Source: Desulfosarcina alkanivorans (GTDB lineage: Bacteria > Desulfobacterota > Desulfobacteria > Desulfobacterales > Desulfosarcinaceae). Taken from it: 64,000 nucleotides of DNA. The DNA lies in assembly GCF_009688945.1 (NCBI RefSeq), contig NZ_AP021874.1, positions 7,260,709 to 7,324,708 of the forward strand, read 5' to 3'. The number at the start of each line of letters is the position of its first letter. Within the stretch, counting starts at the first letter, position 1. The position numbers and the translations under genes were made by a program. This document shows, in pieces, positions 53,776 to 62,425 of the stretch. The notes beneath the pieces were generated by a model. It searched no databases and was not told the DNA's origin. It was given only the letters and a program-made list of their open reading frames with translations.

Positions 53776-54999
53776 ATGGCAAATCCAGCAAAGATCAGTA
53801 AAAACAAGGACGGCAGCCTGAATGTGCCGGACCATCCAATCATTCCTTTCATCGAGGGCGACGGCATCGGCCCCGATATCTGGCGGGCCACCGAGGCGGT
53901 CATCGACGCTGCCGTCGAAAAAACCTACGGCGGCGACCGGAAAATTGAATGGCTGGAACTGCCCGTCGGGGAAAAGGGATACGCGCAAACCGGCAACTAT
54001 CTGCCCCAGGCGTCCCTGGACACCATTGAAACCCATGTGGTGGCCATCAAGGGGCCGCTGACCACGCCCATCGGCAAGGGCATCCGGAGTCTCAACGTGG
54101 CCATCCGGCAGCGGCTGGACCTGTATGCCTGCGTCCGTCCGGTCCGTTATATCGAAACCGTTCCCAGCCCCATGAAATTCCCGGAGAAGATCAATATGGT
54201 GGTCTTCCGGGAAAACACCGAAGACCTCTATGCCGGCATCGAATGGGCGTCGGGCTCGGATGAGGCGGTCGCGGTGGCGGATTTTTTCAAATCTAAGATG
54301 GGGGTCGATCTGCCGCCCGCATCCGGTATCGGTATCAAACCCATCAGTCCGGCCAATACCAAGCGCCTGGTGGCCAGCGCCATCGGGTACGCCCTGGAAA
54401 ACGGTTTTTCCAGTGTGACCCTCATGCACAAGGGCAATATCATGAAATTCACCGAGGGCGCCTTTGCCCAGTGGGGATATGAGGCGGCCCGGGATCAGTT
54501 TGCCGACCGGACGATTACCGAGGCCCAGCTTTATGACCGTTACGACGGAAAGGCACCCGAGGGAACGGTGGTGATCAAGGACCGGATTGCAGACATGCTG
54601 TTCCAGCAGGTGCTTCTGCGGCCCGAGGAATACGGCGTCATTGCCACGCCGAACCTCAACGGCGATTATATCTCAGACGCCCTGGCCGCCCAAGTCGGTG
54701 GATTGGGCATGGCGCCGGGAGCCAATATCGGCGACGTCTGCGCCGTGTTCGAAGCCACCCACGGCACTGCGCCCAAATACACCGGACTGGACAAGGTGAA
54801 CCCCGGTTCACTGATCCTGTCCGGGGCCATGATGCTCGATTACATGGGGTGGAAAGAGGCGGGCAGCGCCGTTCGCGATGCCGTTCAGGCGGCCGTCAAG
54901 GCCCGCCGGGTGACCTACGACCTGGCCCGGCAGATCGAGGGGGCCCAGGAAGTCAAATGTTCCCAGTTTGCCGCGGCCATCGTCGGTCAGATGAAATAG
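53776..54999 (+). CDS. icd: NADP-dependent isocitrate dehydrogenase
   Basis: A 407-residue TCA-cycle enzyme, isocitrate to 2-oxoglutarate. VPDHPIIPFIEGDGIGPDIW begins the fold; RSLNVAIRQRLDLYACVRPV contains the regulatory/substrate serine, and FRENTEDLYAGIEW, LMHKGNIMKFTEGAF and GDVCAVFEATHGTAPKYTG are diagnostic. AGGAGGAACGGTAT precedes ATG 53776. Monocistronic position behind an AT-rich repeat. Confidence 0.95.
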   Translation: MANPAKISKNKDGSLNVPDHPIIPFIEGDGIGPDIWRATEAVIDAAVEKTYGGDRKIEWLELPVGEKGYAQTGNYLPQASLDTIETHVVAIKGPLTTPIGKGIRSLNVAIRQRLDLYACVRPVRYIETVPSPMKFPEKINMVVFRENTEDLYAGIEWASGSDEAVAVADFFKSKMGVDLPPASGIGIKPISPANTKRLVASAIGYALENGFSSVTLMHKGNIMKFTEGAFAQWGYEAARDQFADRTITEAQLYDRYDGKAPEGTVVIKDRIADMLFQQVLLRPEEYGVIATPNLNGDYISDALAAQVGGLGMAPGANIGDVCAVFEATHGTAPKYTGLDKVNPGSLILSGAMMLDYMGWKEAGSAVRDAVQAAVKARRVTYDLARQIEGAQEVKCSQFAAAIVGQMK

Positions 55000-55007
55000 G
55001 ACCGGGC

Positions 55008-55805
55008 GTGTTCGGTCGGAAGATGGTGCCGGGGGCCTTCACCGGCTGGCTGCATTGCGTGGCCGACGCGCTGTTTCCGGCCAGGTGCGTGGACTGTGGC
55101 CGGCTGTTTCACCATATGGCCGCCACGCCGGGAATAACCGACGCCGGTTCCGCAGCGATGGACCCGTATTTCTGTCCGGGATGCCGGGGACGGTGGACAG
55201 CAGTGGCATCCCCCCTGTGTTCCCGCTGTGGACTGGTGTTTAAAGGCCGCGCCGGGGAGGACCACCTGTGCGGCAGGTGCCTGGATCGTCCCGGTGCCTT
55301 TACCCGGGCCCGTGCCGCCGGCATTTACGACCAAACCCTGCGCACCGCCATCCATGCCTTGAAGTTCAAGGGGCAGGTCCGCCTGGCCGCGCCGCTGGGG
55401 GTGCTGCTTTTCGATACGTTCCGGCGTTATTGGACAGCCGGCGACATCGACATGGTGGCGCCGGTTCCCCTTCACCGCAACCGATTCCGCCGGCGCGGCT
55501 TCAACCAGGCCTACCTGCTGGTGAGAAGGTGGACGCTGCCTGCGGGGACCGATGTCGTTCGCGACCTGCTGGTGCGCGACCGGGCCACGGCACCCCAGAC
55601 CGGATTGGACCGGCGCCAGCGGCGCATGAATATCAAAAATGCGTTTTCGGTCAATCGCCCCGGTCAAAGCGCCGGCAAGCGGGTTCTGCTGGTTGATGAC
55701 GTGCTGACCACCGGTGCAACGGCGGATGCCTGTGCCGGCGTTCTGATTCAAGATGGGGCCAGACGGGTGGATGTGCTGACATTGGCCCGGGCGCTCCAGT
55801 CCTGA
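55008..55805 (+). CDS. ComF family phosphoribosyltransferase-like protein
   Basis: A 265-residue ComF-type protein. The N-terminal zinc ribbon has CVDCG, CPGCRG, CSRCGL and CGRC. The PRPP-binding loop of the type I phosphoribosyltransferase fold is RVLLVDDVLTTGATADAC. FRRRGFNQAYLLVRRW is family-typical. ComF helps DNA uptake in naturally competent bacteria, but homologues are widespread and no other competence gene lies here. GTG 55008 has AGGA upstream; ATG 55023 is an alternative. Confidence 0.88.
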   Translation: MFGRKMVPGAFTGWLHCVADALFPARCVDCGRLFHHMAATPGITDAGSAAMDPYFCPGCRGRWTAVASPLCSRCGLVFKGRAGEDHLCGRCLDRPGAFTRARAAGIYDQTLRTAIHALKFKGQVRLAAPLGVLLFDTFRRYWTAGDIDMVAPVPLHRNRFRRRGFNQAYLLVRRWTLPAGTDVVRDLLVRDRATAPQTGLDRRQRRMNIKNAFSVNRPGQSAGKRVLLVDDVLTTGATADACAGVLIQDGARRVDVLTLARALQS

Positions 55806-55864
55806 ATGTGCCCGTTTCCACAACGGCCACCCCATTGCTGTTTTTCGTTTTCTGAGGTTGCCGA

Positions 55865-56650
55865 TTGCTGCTGGTAAAAAAAAAGGATAATTATTTTTTT
55901 CAATTTCCGGCGCTGAGCCGGTTTCCGGGGCTGACCCATGCCATCGCCTGCCGGTCCGGCGGCTTCAGCCGGGCGCCCTTTGCGGGGCTGAATCTCAGTC
56001 CGGGCGTGGGCGACGAACCGGAAGCGGTGGCGGCCAATCGGCGGCGCCTGCTGGCGCGAAGCGGCGGCGGCATTCACGTGTATACCCGTCAGAATCATGG
56101 CACGGCCATCCGGGTGGTCTCGCGGGAGGCGTGGGAATGCGGTGAACCCATTCAAACCGGCCCGGTGTCGGCCGATGCCCTGATTACGAATGTGCCGGGG
56201 ATTCGTTTGCTGATCCAGACGGCGGACTGCCAGGCGGTGATGCTTTTCGATCCGCAAAAGCGCGTGGTGGCCAACGTCCACTGCGGCTGGCGGGGCAGTG
56301 TCGCCGACATCCTCGGAGATGCGGTTTCGGTTATGTCGGGTGAATTCGGTTGTGACCCCGGGCGGTTGATCGCGGCCATCGGCCCCTCCCTGGGGCCCTG
56401 CTGTGCCGAATTCATCAATTACGAAAAGGAAATCCCCCGGCCGCTGTGGCCCTTTCGCGTGGGCCCGCACCATTTTGATTTCTGGCGGATCAGCCGGCAC
56501 CAGTTGGCCGCCGCCGGTTTGGCTGCTGACAACGTTCATGGCCCCGGAGTCTGCACCCGCTGCAATCCGCACCTGTTTTTTTCATACCGGGCTGCGCGAA
56601 AGACCGGTCGTTTCGCCGCACTGATCGGCATGGATGCGGACTCCGATTAG
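55865..56650 (+). CDS. pgeF: YfiH/PgeF-family purine nucleoside phosphorylase (laccase-domain)
   Basis: A 261-residue protein of the multicopper-polyphenol-oxidase-like (YfiH) family. The zinc/copper-site residues are in YTRQNHGTAIRVV, LIQTADCQAVMLFDP and VANVHCGWRGSV. Members act on adenosine and inosine, and E. coli YfiH is linked to peptidoglycan editing. The start is probably the TTG at 55865. It is followed after 13 bases by the pyrK-like gene. Confidence 0.88.
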   Translation: MLLVKKKDNYFFQFPALSRFPGLTHAIACRSGGFSRAPFAGLNLSPGVGDEPEAVAANRRRLLARSGGGIHVYTRQNHGTAIRVVSREAWECGEPIQTGPVSADALITNVPGIRLLIQTADCQAVMLFDPQKRVVANVHCGWRGSVADILGDAVSVMSGEFGCDPGRLIAAIGPSLGPCCAEFINYEKEIPRPLWPFRVGPHHFDFWRISRHQLAAAGLAADNVHGPGVCTRCNPHLFFSYRAARKTGRFAALIGMDADSD

Positions 56651-56663
56651 AGGAAGGGAAGGT

Positions 56664-57461
56664 ATGACCGCACAAGACACCCTCGTGTTGTGGAACCGGC
56701 CGGCTGCGGCGGGCTATTACCGCATGGGACTGGCCTGCAGTGCCGGTTTCGATAACGCCAGACCCGGGCAGTTTGTCATGGTCCGTACCGGCAACGACGC
56801 CACCCCCCTGCTGCGCAGACCCTTTTCCCTGCTGGGTCTGATCCGGGAGGCGGACCGGGTGACCGGCATCGAGATCCTTTTCAAGGTGGTGGGCAAGGGG
56901 ACCCGGCAGCTGTCCCGATGCCGGAAGGGCGACCGGCTGTCGGTCATCGGTCCGCTTGGAAATGCCTTCCTGGTGCCCGACACCTGTCGCCAGCTGATCC
57001 TCGTGGCCGGCGGGGTCGGTGTTCCGCCCATCCGATTCCTGGCGCAATCGCTGCTGGAGCGGAAAGGCGGTCTCAATCGTTGCGTGGTTTTCATCGGTGG
57101 CAGGACCAGGGAGGACCTGGTCTGTATCACCGAATTCGACCTGCCCGGATTTTTGCTGGATGTGTCCACCGATGACGGCAGCCAGGGGCGTCAGGGTGTG
57201 GTGACCCGCAGCCTGGAAGCGGCGCTGGATGCCGGTCCGGCGGATTTGATCTGCGCCTGCGGGCCGATGGGAATGCTCAAGGCGGTTTCCGCCATCGCCG
57301 CGGCACGCAGCATCCCCTGTCAGGTGTCCATCGAGGCCATGATGGCCTGCGGAATGGGCGCCTGCCTGGGATGTGCGGTGGGCGTAAACGACGACGATTC
57401 GCGTTACCGGCACGTTTGTGTGGACGGTCCGGTTTTCGATGCCGGCCGGCTTCGGTGGTGA
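56664..57461 (+). CDS. pyrK: dihydroorotate dehydrogenase electron transfer subunit-like (PyrK)
   Basis: A 265-residue ferredoxin-reductase-type flavoprotein. PLLRRPFSLLGL is the FAD-binding Arg-Pro-x-Ser motif; LILVAGGVGVPPIRFLAQSL binds NAD. The C-terminal cysteines in MMACGMGACLGCAVG and HVCVDGPVF ligate a 2Fe-2S cluster. It normally partners PyrD to oxidise dihydroorotate, but no pyrD lies beside it here. ATG 56664 has AGGAAGGGAAGG in front. A related electron-transfer role cannot be excluded. Confidence 0.85.
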   Translation: MTAQDTLVLWNRPAAAGYYRMGLACSAGFDNARPGQFVMVRTGNDATPLLRRPFSLLGLIREADRVTGIEILFKVVGKGTRQLSRCRKGDRLSVIGPLGNAFLVPDTCRQLILVAGGVGVPPIRFLAQSLLERKGGLNRCVVFIGGRTREDLVCITEFDLPGFLLDVSTDDGSQGRQGVVTRSLEAALDAGPADLICACGPMGMLKAVSAIAAARSIPCQVSIEAMMACGMGACLGCAVGVNDDDSRYRHVCVDGPVFDAGRLRW

Positions 57462-57582
57462 GGGGTTTCGATGCCGCAGCAACAATTTGAGATTGACTTG
57501 CTCACCCAGCTATGTTAAACGCACACATTCCGATCAAGGCCTTATCTGACGCCATTTCGCGGTCGGAGAAGGGTCGACTCCC

Positions 57583-57801
57583 ATGAAAAAAGAAACGCGA
57601 ACGTGGATACGAGAACTGGCATTCTACTCCAGCCTGGGTTTCTCGGTTTCACTTTCCATATTTATCGGACTTGGGATCGGTGTGTATCTGGACAGGCGGT
57701 TTGACACATCACCCTGGTTGATGCTTCTCTTTCTGGGGCTCGGTATCGCCGCCGGATATCGGAACATTGGCCTGGCTATTAAAAAAAGCCGCAAATTGTG
57801 A
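57583..57801 (+). CDS. atpZ: AtpZ/AtpI-family F0F1 ATPase accessory protein
   Basis: A 72-residue protein with two transmembrane helices separated by YLDRRFDTSPW, the AtpZ/AtpI family pattern; the C-terminal GLAIKKSRK is basic. Such proteins are thought to help assemble the c-ring or carry magnesium. First gene of the atpZ-atpI-atpB-atpE group. A possible but weak promoter, TTGACT at 57493-57498, lies upstream. Confidence 0.85.
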   Translation: MKKETRTWIRELAFYSSLGFSVSLSIFIGLGIGVYLDRRFDTSPWLMLLFLGLGIAAGYRNIGLAIKKSRKL

Positions 57802-57826
57802 CCCGTAGCAGCGAAATCCGACCACC

Positions 57827-58213
57827 GTGAATATTCAGCAGCGCTTACTCACTTTCGTTACCCGATCCAACTGGGTGCTTCTGGTTTCGGTCAGCCTTCT
57901 TGGCCTGCTGGCAACTTCTCCGCCCTTTGCCAGGGGGCTGATCTTCGGCGGTCTCATCGTTACGGTCAATTTCCACCTGCTGGCAAAAACCCTGAAAAAA
58001 GCGCTTCACCCCCAACATCTGACTTCTCCCAACGTGATCCTGGTTAAATACTACATCCGATTCATCATCAGCGGCGTGATCATCTTCTTTCTTATCCGCC
58101 AGCAGGTGGTGAACCCTATCGGTTTGTTCATCGGTCTTTCCGTCGTGGTCGCCAGCATTACCCTGGCCACCATGGTTGAGCTCAAAAAACTTATTTTCAA
58201 GGAGGCGGTCTAA
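57827..58213 (+). CDS. atpI: ATP synthase subunit I
   Basis: A 128-residue membrane protein with four hydrophobic segments (SNWVLLVSVSLLGLLATS; GLIFGGLIVTVNFHLLAKTL; YYIRFIISGVIIFFLI; GLFIGLSVVVASITLATMV), as in AtpI. It assists c-ring assembly in other bacteria. GTG start; atpB begins three bases after its stop. Confidence 0.83.
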   Translation: MNIQQRLLTFVTRSNWVLLVSVSLLGLLATSPPFARGLIFGGLIVTVNFHLLAKTLKKALHPQHLTSPNVILVKYYIRFIISGVIIFFLIRQQVVNPIGLFIGLSVVVASITLATMVELKKLIFKEAV

Positions 58214-58215
58214 GG

Positions 58216-58905
58216 ATGGAGCATCCCTATCTATTTTTCGTGAAGATTTTTGAAGCGATCGGGCTGGGGCATTTCGCCCACACATACCCCCATGTGGTCT
58301 ACTCCTGGGTTCTCATGGCAATCCTGATTGCATTGGGTGCCATTGCCACCAAAACCATCTCTTTGATTCCCGGCAAAGCCCAGAACCTGTCCGAAGTGAT
58401 CGTTTCCGGGATTGAAGAGTTCATGGTCGATACGGCCGGTGAAGAGGCCCGGTGGCTTTTTCCCCTGGCGGCCACGATTTTCATCTATATTTTTATCGGC
58501 AACCTGATCGGCATCATTCCCGGATTTTTACCGCCCACGGCCAACCTCAACACCACGGCCTCGTGTGCCGTCGTGGTGGTGGTCTTCACCCACATTATCG
58601 GTATCAAGTACCATGGCGCGGCCTATATCAAACACTTCATGGGACCCGTCTGGTGGATGGCGCCACTGATCTTTGTCATTGAAATCATCGGCCATCTGGC
58701 ACGGATCCTGTCGCTCTCCTTCCGTCTGTTCGGAAACATGATGGGACACGAGATCGTCCTGGCCATCCTTTTCGGTCTGGCCGGAGCCTTCTTCGCGCCC
58801 CTGCCGATCATGGCCCTGGGTATTTTCGTGGCCTTCGTTCAGGGGTTTGTTTTCTTTCTGCTGTCGGTCATCTATTTCTCCGGGGCCATGGAACACGCCC
58901 ATTGA
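58216..58905 (+). CDS. atpB: ATP synthase F0 subunit a
   Basis: A 229-residue membrane subunit forming the ion half-channels. The essential arginine is in IIGHLARILSLSFRLFGNMM; GNLIGIIPGFLPPTANLNTT and AFVQGFVFFLLSVIYFSGAM are the usual landmarks. It works with subunit c, encoded 119 bases downstream; the rest of the synthase is not in this window. Confidence 0.95.
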   Translation: MEHPYLFFVKIFEAIGLGHFAHTYPHVVYSWVLMAILIALGAIATKTISLIPGKAQNLSEVIVSGIEEFMVDTAGEEARWLFPLAATIFIYIFIGNLIGIIPGFLPPTANLNTTASCAVVVVVFTHIIGIKYHGAAYIKHFMGPVWWMAPLIFVIEIIGHLARILSLSFRLFGNMMGHEIVLAILFGLAGAFFAPLPIMALGIFVAFVQGFVFFLLSVIYFSGAMEHAH

Positions 58906-59024
58906 TGGGGAAACCAAGTAGGGAAGCCCGTCGAATCGCTGACGCGGATCGACTGTCGTTCAATAGTATGGGGTAACTGGAAGAAGCCCTAATTATCAAT
59001 CTTTTAAAGGAGGTAGTGTAGGAT

Positions 59025-59306
59025 ATGGAAGCTCAAGCATTGCAGTTTTTCATCGCGTGTGTGACAGCAGCTGGTTTTGGTATTGCAATAGCCGCCTTCG
59101 GTTGTGGTATCGGACAGGGCATGGGCCTCAAGTCCGCCGTTGAAGGCATCGCACGCAATCCCGAATCTTCCGGTAAGGTCACCGTGACCATGCTGATCGG
59201 CCTGGCCATGATCGAGTCTCTGTGTATTTACGCACTGGTTGTGTCGCTGATCCTGATCTACGCGCATCCCCAGGCTGCCGCGATCGCCGGGTTGTTCGCC
59301 CACTGA
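59025..59306 (+). CDS. atpE: ATP synthase F0 subunit c
   Basis: A 93-residue two-helix protein that forms the rotor ring. The ion-binding carboxylate is E64 in IGLAMIESLCIYAL. Helix 1 has Q31 in CGIGQG and helix 2 has S65 and Y69, matching Q32, E65, S66 and Y70 of the sodium-dependent Ilyobacter subunit; T67 there is Leu here and Pro28 is Cys. The loop RNPE is normal. A strong ribosome binding site (AAAGGAGG) precedes the gene, in keeping with the many copies needed. Confidence 0.96.
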   Translation: MEAQALQFFIACVTAAGFGIAIAAFGCGIGQGMGLKSAVEGIARNPESSGKVTVTMLIGLAMIESLCIYALVVSLILIYAHPQAAAIAGLFAH

Positions 59307-59333
59307 TTTCCGTACCTGCTACAGCACGAACAT

Positions 59334-59369
59334 GAAAAGGGCCGCTGCTTCATTGCAGCGGCCCTTTTC
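59334..59369. terminator. perfect hairpin terminator after atpE
   Basis: GAAAAGGGCCGCTGC (59334-59348) pairs exactly with GCAGCGGCCCTTTTC (59355-59369) around a six-base loop. Because the stem ends in A4/T4, it can terminate from either strand, serving both atpE and uvrA. Confidence 0.9.
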
Positions 59370-59389
59370 CATTTAATCTATTGGTAAGC

Positions 59390-59490
59390 CTTCACAGGTT
59401 CAGGGTTGCATTTTTTTATCGACCTTGCTCGCAGGTTCAGGTTATCGGTTCACGGTTTTCGGTTTCCAGTTCACAGTTTTTTCAATGAAC
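59390..59490. repeat. degenerate GGTTCA-type short repeats
   Basis: Between the atpE terminator and uvrA, related short words recur: CACAGGTTCAGGGTT, GCAGGTTCAGGTTATC, GGTTCACGGTTTTCGG and CAGTTCACAGTT. They look like an imperfect tandem array of a 7-8 base unit. No gene is present. Confidence 0.5.
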
Positions 59491-59500
59491 CCTTGAACGG

Positions 59501-62425
59501 TCACCTGCGCCGCAGGAATTTTTTCAGATAACGGCCGGTGTGGGATCCGGCTGCCCTGCAAATGGCTTCCGGCGTGCCGGCCGCCACCACGCGTCCGCCC
59601 GCGTCTCCTCCCTCCGGCCCCAGATCGATGATATGATCGGCGGTTTTGATCACATCCAGGTTGTGCTCGATAACCACCACCGTGTTGCCCGCATCCACCA
59701 GCCGATCCAGGACCCCGAGCAGTTTGCGGATATCGTCGGGATGGAGTCCTGTGGTGGGTTCGTCCAGAATATAAAGGGTGTTTCCCGTTCCCCGCTTGCT
59801 CAGTTCCCGGGCCAGTTTGATCCGCTGGGCTTCGCCCCCCGAAAGCGTCGTGGCGCTCTGCCCGATGGGGACATAGCCGAGTCCCACATCCGCCAGCGTC
59901 TGGAGTTTGGTTCGGATGACTTCCACATTTTGAAACATGGCCAGTCCCTGACTGACGGTCATGTCCAGCACCTCGGCAATGTTTTTCCCCTTGTAGCGGA
60001 TTTCCAGGGTCTCCCGGTTGTAGCGCTTGCCCTTGCAGATGTCGCAGGGCACATAGATATCGGGCAGAAAATGCATCTCGATGCGAATGATGCCATCCCC
60101 TTCGCAGGACTCGCATCGGCCGCCGCGGATATTGAAGCTGAAGCGGCCGGGCTTGTATCCCCGCATCCGTGCTTCCGGGGTGCGGCTGAAAAGATCCCGG
60201 ATCGGAGTAAACAGGCCGGTGTATGTGCCCGGGTTGGAACGGGGGGTTTTTCCGATGGGCGACTGGTCGATGTCGATGACTTTGTTGATGTGTTCCAGGC
60301 CGGTAATCCGTGTGTAGCCGCCGGCAGTCAGGTGGAGCTGCTGAAGGCTGCGGATGGCTGCCCGGTAGAGGGTTTCCAGAACGAGGGTGGATTTGCCCGA
60401 TCCGGAGACACCGGTGACGCAGGTAAATACACCGGTTGGAAATGAAACGTCGATGTCTTTCAGGTTGTTCTGACATGCACCGACGATTCGGATTGCTCCC
60501 CGGTCGGTGGGCCGTCTTCGGTGTGGCACCTCGATTTCGAGCCTGCCGGAGAGGTATTTTCCGGTCAGGGATCGGTCGTCTTCGAGCATGGCGGCCGGTG
60601 TCCCCTGAAAGACCACCTGACCGCCATCAACCCCGGCACCGGGCCCCATGTCCACCACGTGGTCGGCCGATCGGATGGTGTCTTCGTCATGCTCCACAAC
60701 CAGCACCGAATTGCCCATGTCGCGCATATTCATGAGTGTGTCCAGCAGGCGGGCGTTGTCCCGCTGATGAAGGCCGATGCTGGGCTCGTCCAGTACATAG
60801 AGCACGCCGGTCAGTTTCGATCCGATCTGGGTGGCCAGCCGGATCCGCTGGCTCTCACCGCCGGAAAGGGTGTGGGCCGGCCGGTCCAGGGTCAGATAGG
60901 AGAGCCCCACATCCTCCAGGAAAAGCAGGCGTGCCGCAATTTCGTTGACGATTTTTTCGGCGATCAGGCCGCGTTTGCCGCCGGGTCGGAAAGCGTTGAA
61001 AAACGTCCTCAGGCCGGTGATGGATCGAGACGTCAGATCCCCGATGGACAAGCCGTCGATCTTTATGTGTCGGCTTTCCCTGCGCAGCCGTGAACCGTTG
61101 CAATGGGGGCAGGCGGTCGCAGCCATGAAGCCGTCCAGACGTTTTTTTTCGGCGGGGGACACCGCCTCGGCATATTGTTTCTGCAACTGCGGAATGATGC
61201 CTTCAAACGGCTTCATTTTTTTTATGGTACGACCGTTTTCACGGACGGTAAAGGGAATCTGCCGGCCTCCCGACCCCTTCATCAGGACGGTTTTAAATGC
61301 GTCCGGAAGGTCCTGGTACGGGGTATAGATATCCACCCCGTAAAAGGCGGTGAGATTTTCCAGAAATTCCCCGAAAGCCACCGAGTGACGGTGTGCCCAT
61401 ACGGTTATCGCCCCTTCTCTCAGGGACAGTTCCGGATTGGGGACGATCTGCAGGGGGGAAAAGTTTTTGGTGGTTCCCAAACCATCGCAATGGGGGCAGG
61501 CGCCGTGGGGGGAGTTAAATGAAAAACTGGCCGGCGTCAGTTCAGGATAACTGACCCCGCATCGGGTGCAGGCGGCGTTTTCACTGAAGTGCAGGGTCTC
61601 GACCACCGCCTCCATGTGCTTGCCGACGAATGCCACCGACACATGGCCTTCGGATCTGGCGATGGCCAGTTCCATTGAATCCGCCAGGCGATTGCGGATC
61701 TTTTCGTTGAGAATCAGCCGGTCCACCACCACCTCAATGCGGTTGGCGGGGCCGGCTGAACCATCGACGAGACTGTCCAGCTCCCTTATTTTTCCATCGA
61801 TGCGAACCCGGGCGAACCCGTCTTTTCTCAGCTGATTCAGCACCTGCTTGACACCTTGCATCGGGTTTGCCGGAAGCGGTGAGAGAATCATGAGGCGGGA
61901 GCCGGCGGGCCGCTGCATGACCGATTCGACCATTTCGTCGATGCTTTGAGAGAGGATCGGCCTGCCGCACCGGTAGCAGTGGGCAATCCCGGCACGGGCA
62001 TACAGCAGGCGGATGAAATCGTAAATCTCGGTTACCGTGCCCACCGTCGAACGGGGGTTGTGAATGGCTGTTTTCTGCTCGATGGCAATGGCCGGCGAGA
62101 GACCCTCGATCAGGTCCACGTCGGGTTTTTCCATACGCTCCAGAAACTGGCGGGCATAGGTGGACAGGGATTCCACGTAGCGGCGCTGGCCTTCGGCATA
62201 CAGGGTGTCAAAGGCCAGGGTGGATTTGCCCGATCCGGACAGGCCGGTGATCACCACCAGCCGGTTGCGTGGCAAAAGCAGGCTGATGTTTTGGAGGTTG
62301 TGCTCCCTGGCCCCTTCGATGGTAATGGCGTTTATGGTCGTCACGGCGCTGGATGGGTTGATGGTTCGAACATTTTGATTGACGGGGGCCGCAAAAGCTA
62401 TGGCGTGCCCTGGCGGCTCAGCCAT
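59501..62425 (-). CDS. uvrA: excinuclease ABC subunit A
   Basis: A 974-residue DNA-damage sensor of nucleotide excision repair. There are two ABC ATPase modules with Walker A GLSGSGKST (near residue 58) and GVSGSGKST (near 660), and signatures HTLSGGESQRIRLATQ and TTLSGGEAQRIKLARE. Zinc modules are CTRCGVSYPE with CPHCDGLG, and CESCEGDGI with CDICKGK. The first ~35 residues are an unusual extension and a GTG at 62344 might be the true start. Its 5' end overlaps pdxA by 28 bases. Confidence 0.95.
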   Translation of the reverse strand: MAEPPGHAIAFAAPVNQNVRTINPSSAVTTINAITIEGAREHNLQNISLLLPRNRLVVITGLSGSGKSTLAFDTLYAEGQRRYVESLSTYARQFLERMEKPDVDLIEGLSPAIAIEQKTAIHNPRSTVGTVTEIYDFIRLLYARAGIAHCYRCGRPILSQSIDEMVESVMQRPAGSRLMILSPLPANPMQGVKQVLNQLRKDGFARVRIDGKIRELDSLVDGSAGPANRIEVVVDRLILNEKIRNRLADSMELAIARSEGHVSVAFVGKHMEAVVETLHFSENAACTRCGVSYPELTPASFSFNSPHGACPHCDGLGTTKNFSPLQIVPNPELSLREGAITVWAHRHSVAFGEFLENLTAFYGVDIYTPYQDLPDAFKTVLMKGSGGRQIPFTVRENGRTIKKMKPFEGIIPQLQKQYAEAVSPAEKKRLDGFMAATACPHCNGSRLRRESRHIKIDGLSIGDLTSRSITGLRTFFNAFRPGGKRGLIAEKIVNEIAARLLFLEDVGLSYLTLDRPAHTLSGGESQRIRLATQIGSKLTGVLYVLDEPSIGLHQRDNARLLDTLMNMRDMGNSVLVVEHDEDTIRSADHVVDMGPGAGVDGGQVVFQGTPAAMLEDDRSLTGKYLSGRLEIEVPHRRRPTDRGAIRIVGACQNNLKDIDVSFPTGVFTCVTGVSGSGKSTLVLETLYRAAIRSLQQLHLTAGGYTRITGLEHINKVIDIDQSPIGKTPRSNPGTYTGLFTPIRDLFSRTPEARMRGYKPGRFSFNIRGGRCESCEGDGIIRIEMHFLPDIYVPCDICKGKRYNRETLEIRYKGKNIAEVLDMTVSQGLAMFQNVEVIRTKLQTLADVGLGYVPIGQSATTLSGGEAQRIKLARELSKRGTGNTLYILDEPTTGLHPDDIRKLLGVLDRLVDAGNTVVVIEHNLDVIKTADHIIDLGPEGGDAGGRVVAAGTPEAICRAAGSHTGRYLKKFLRRR

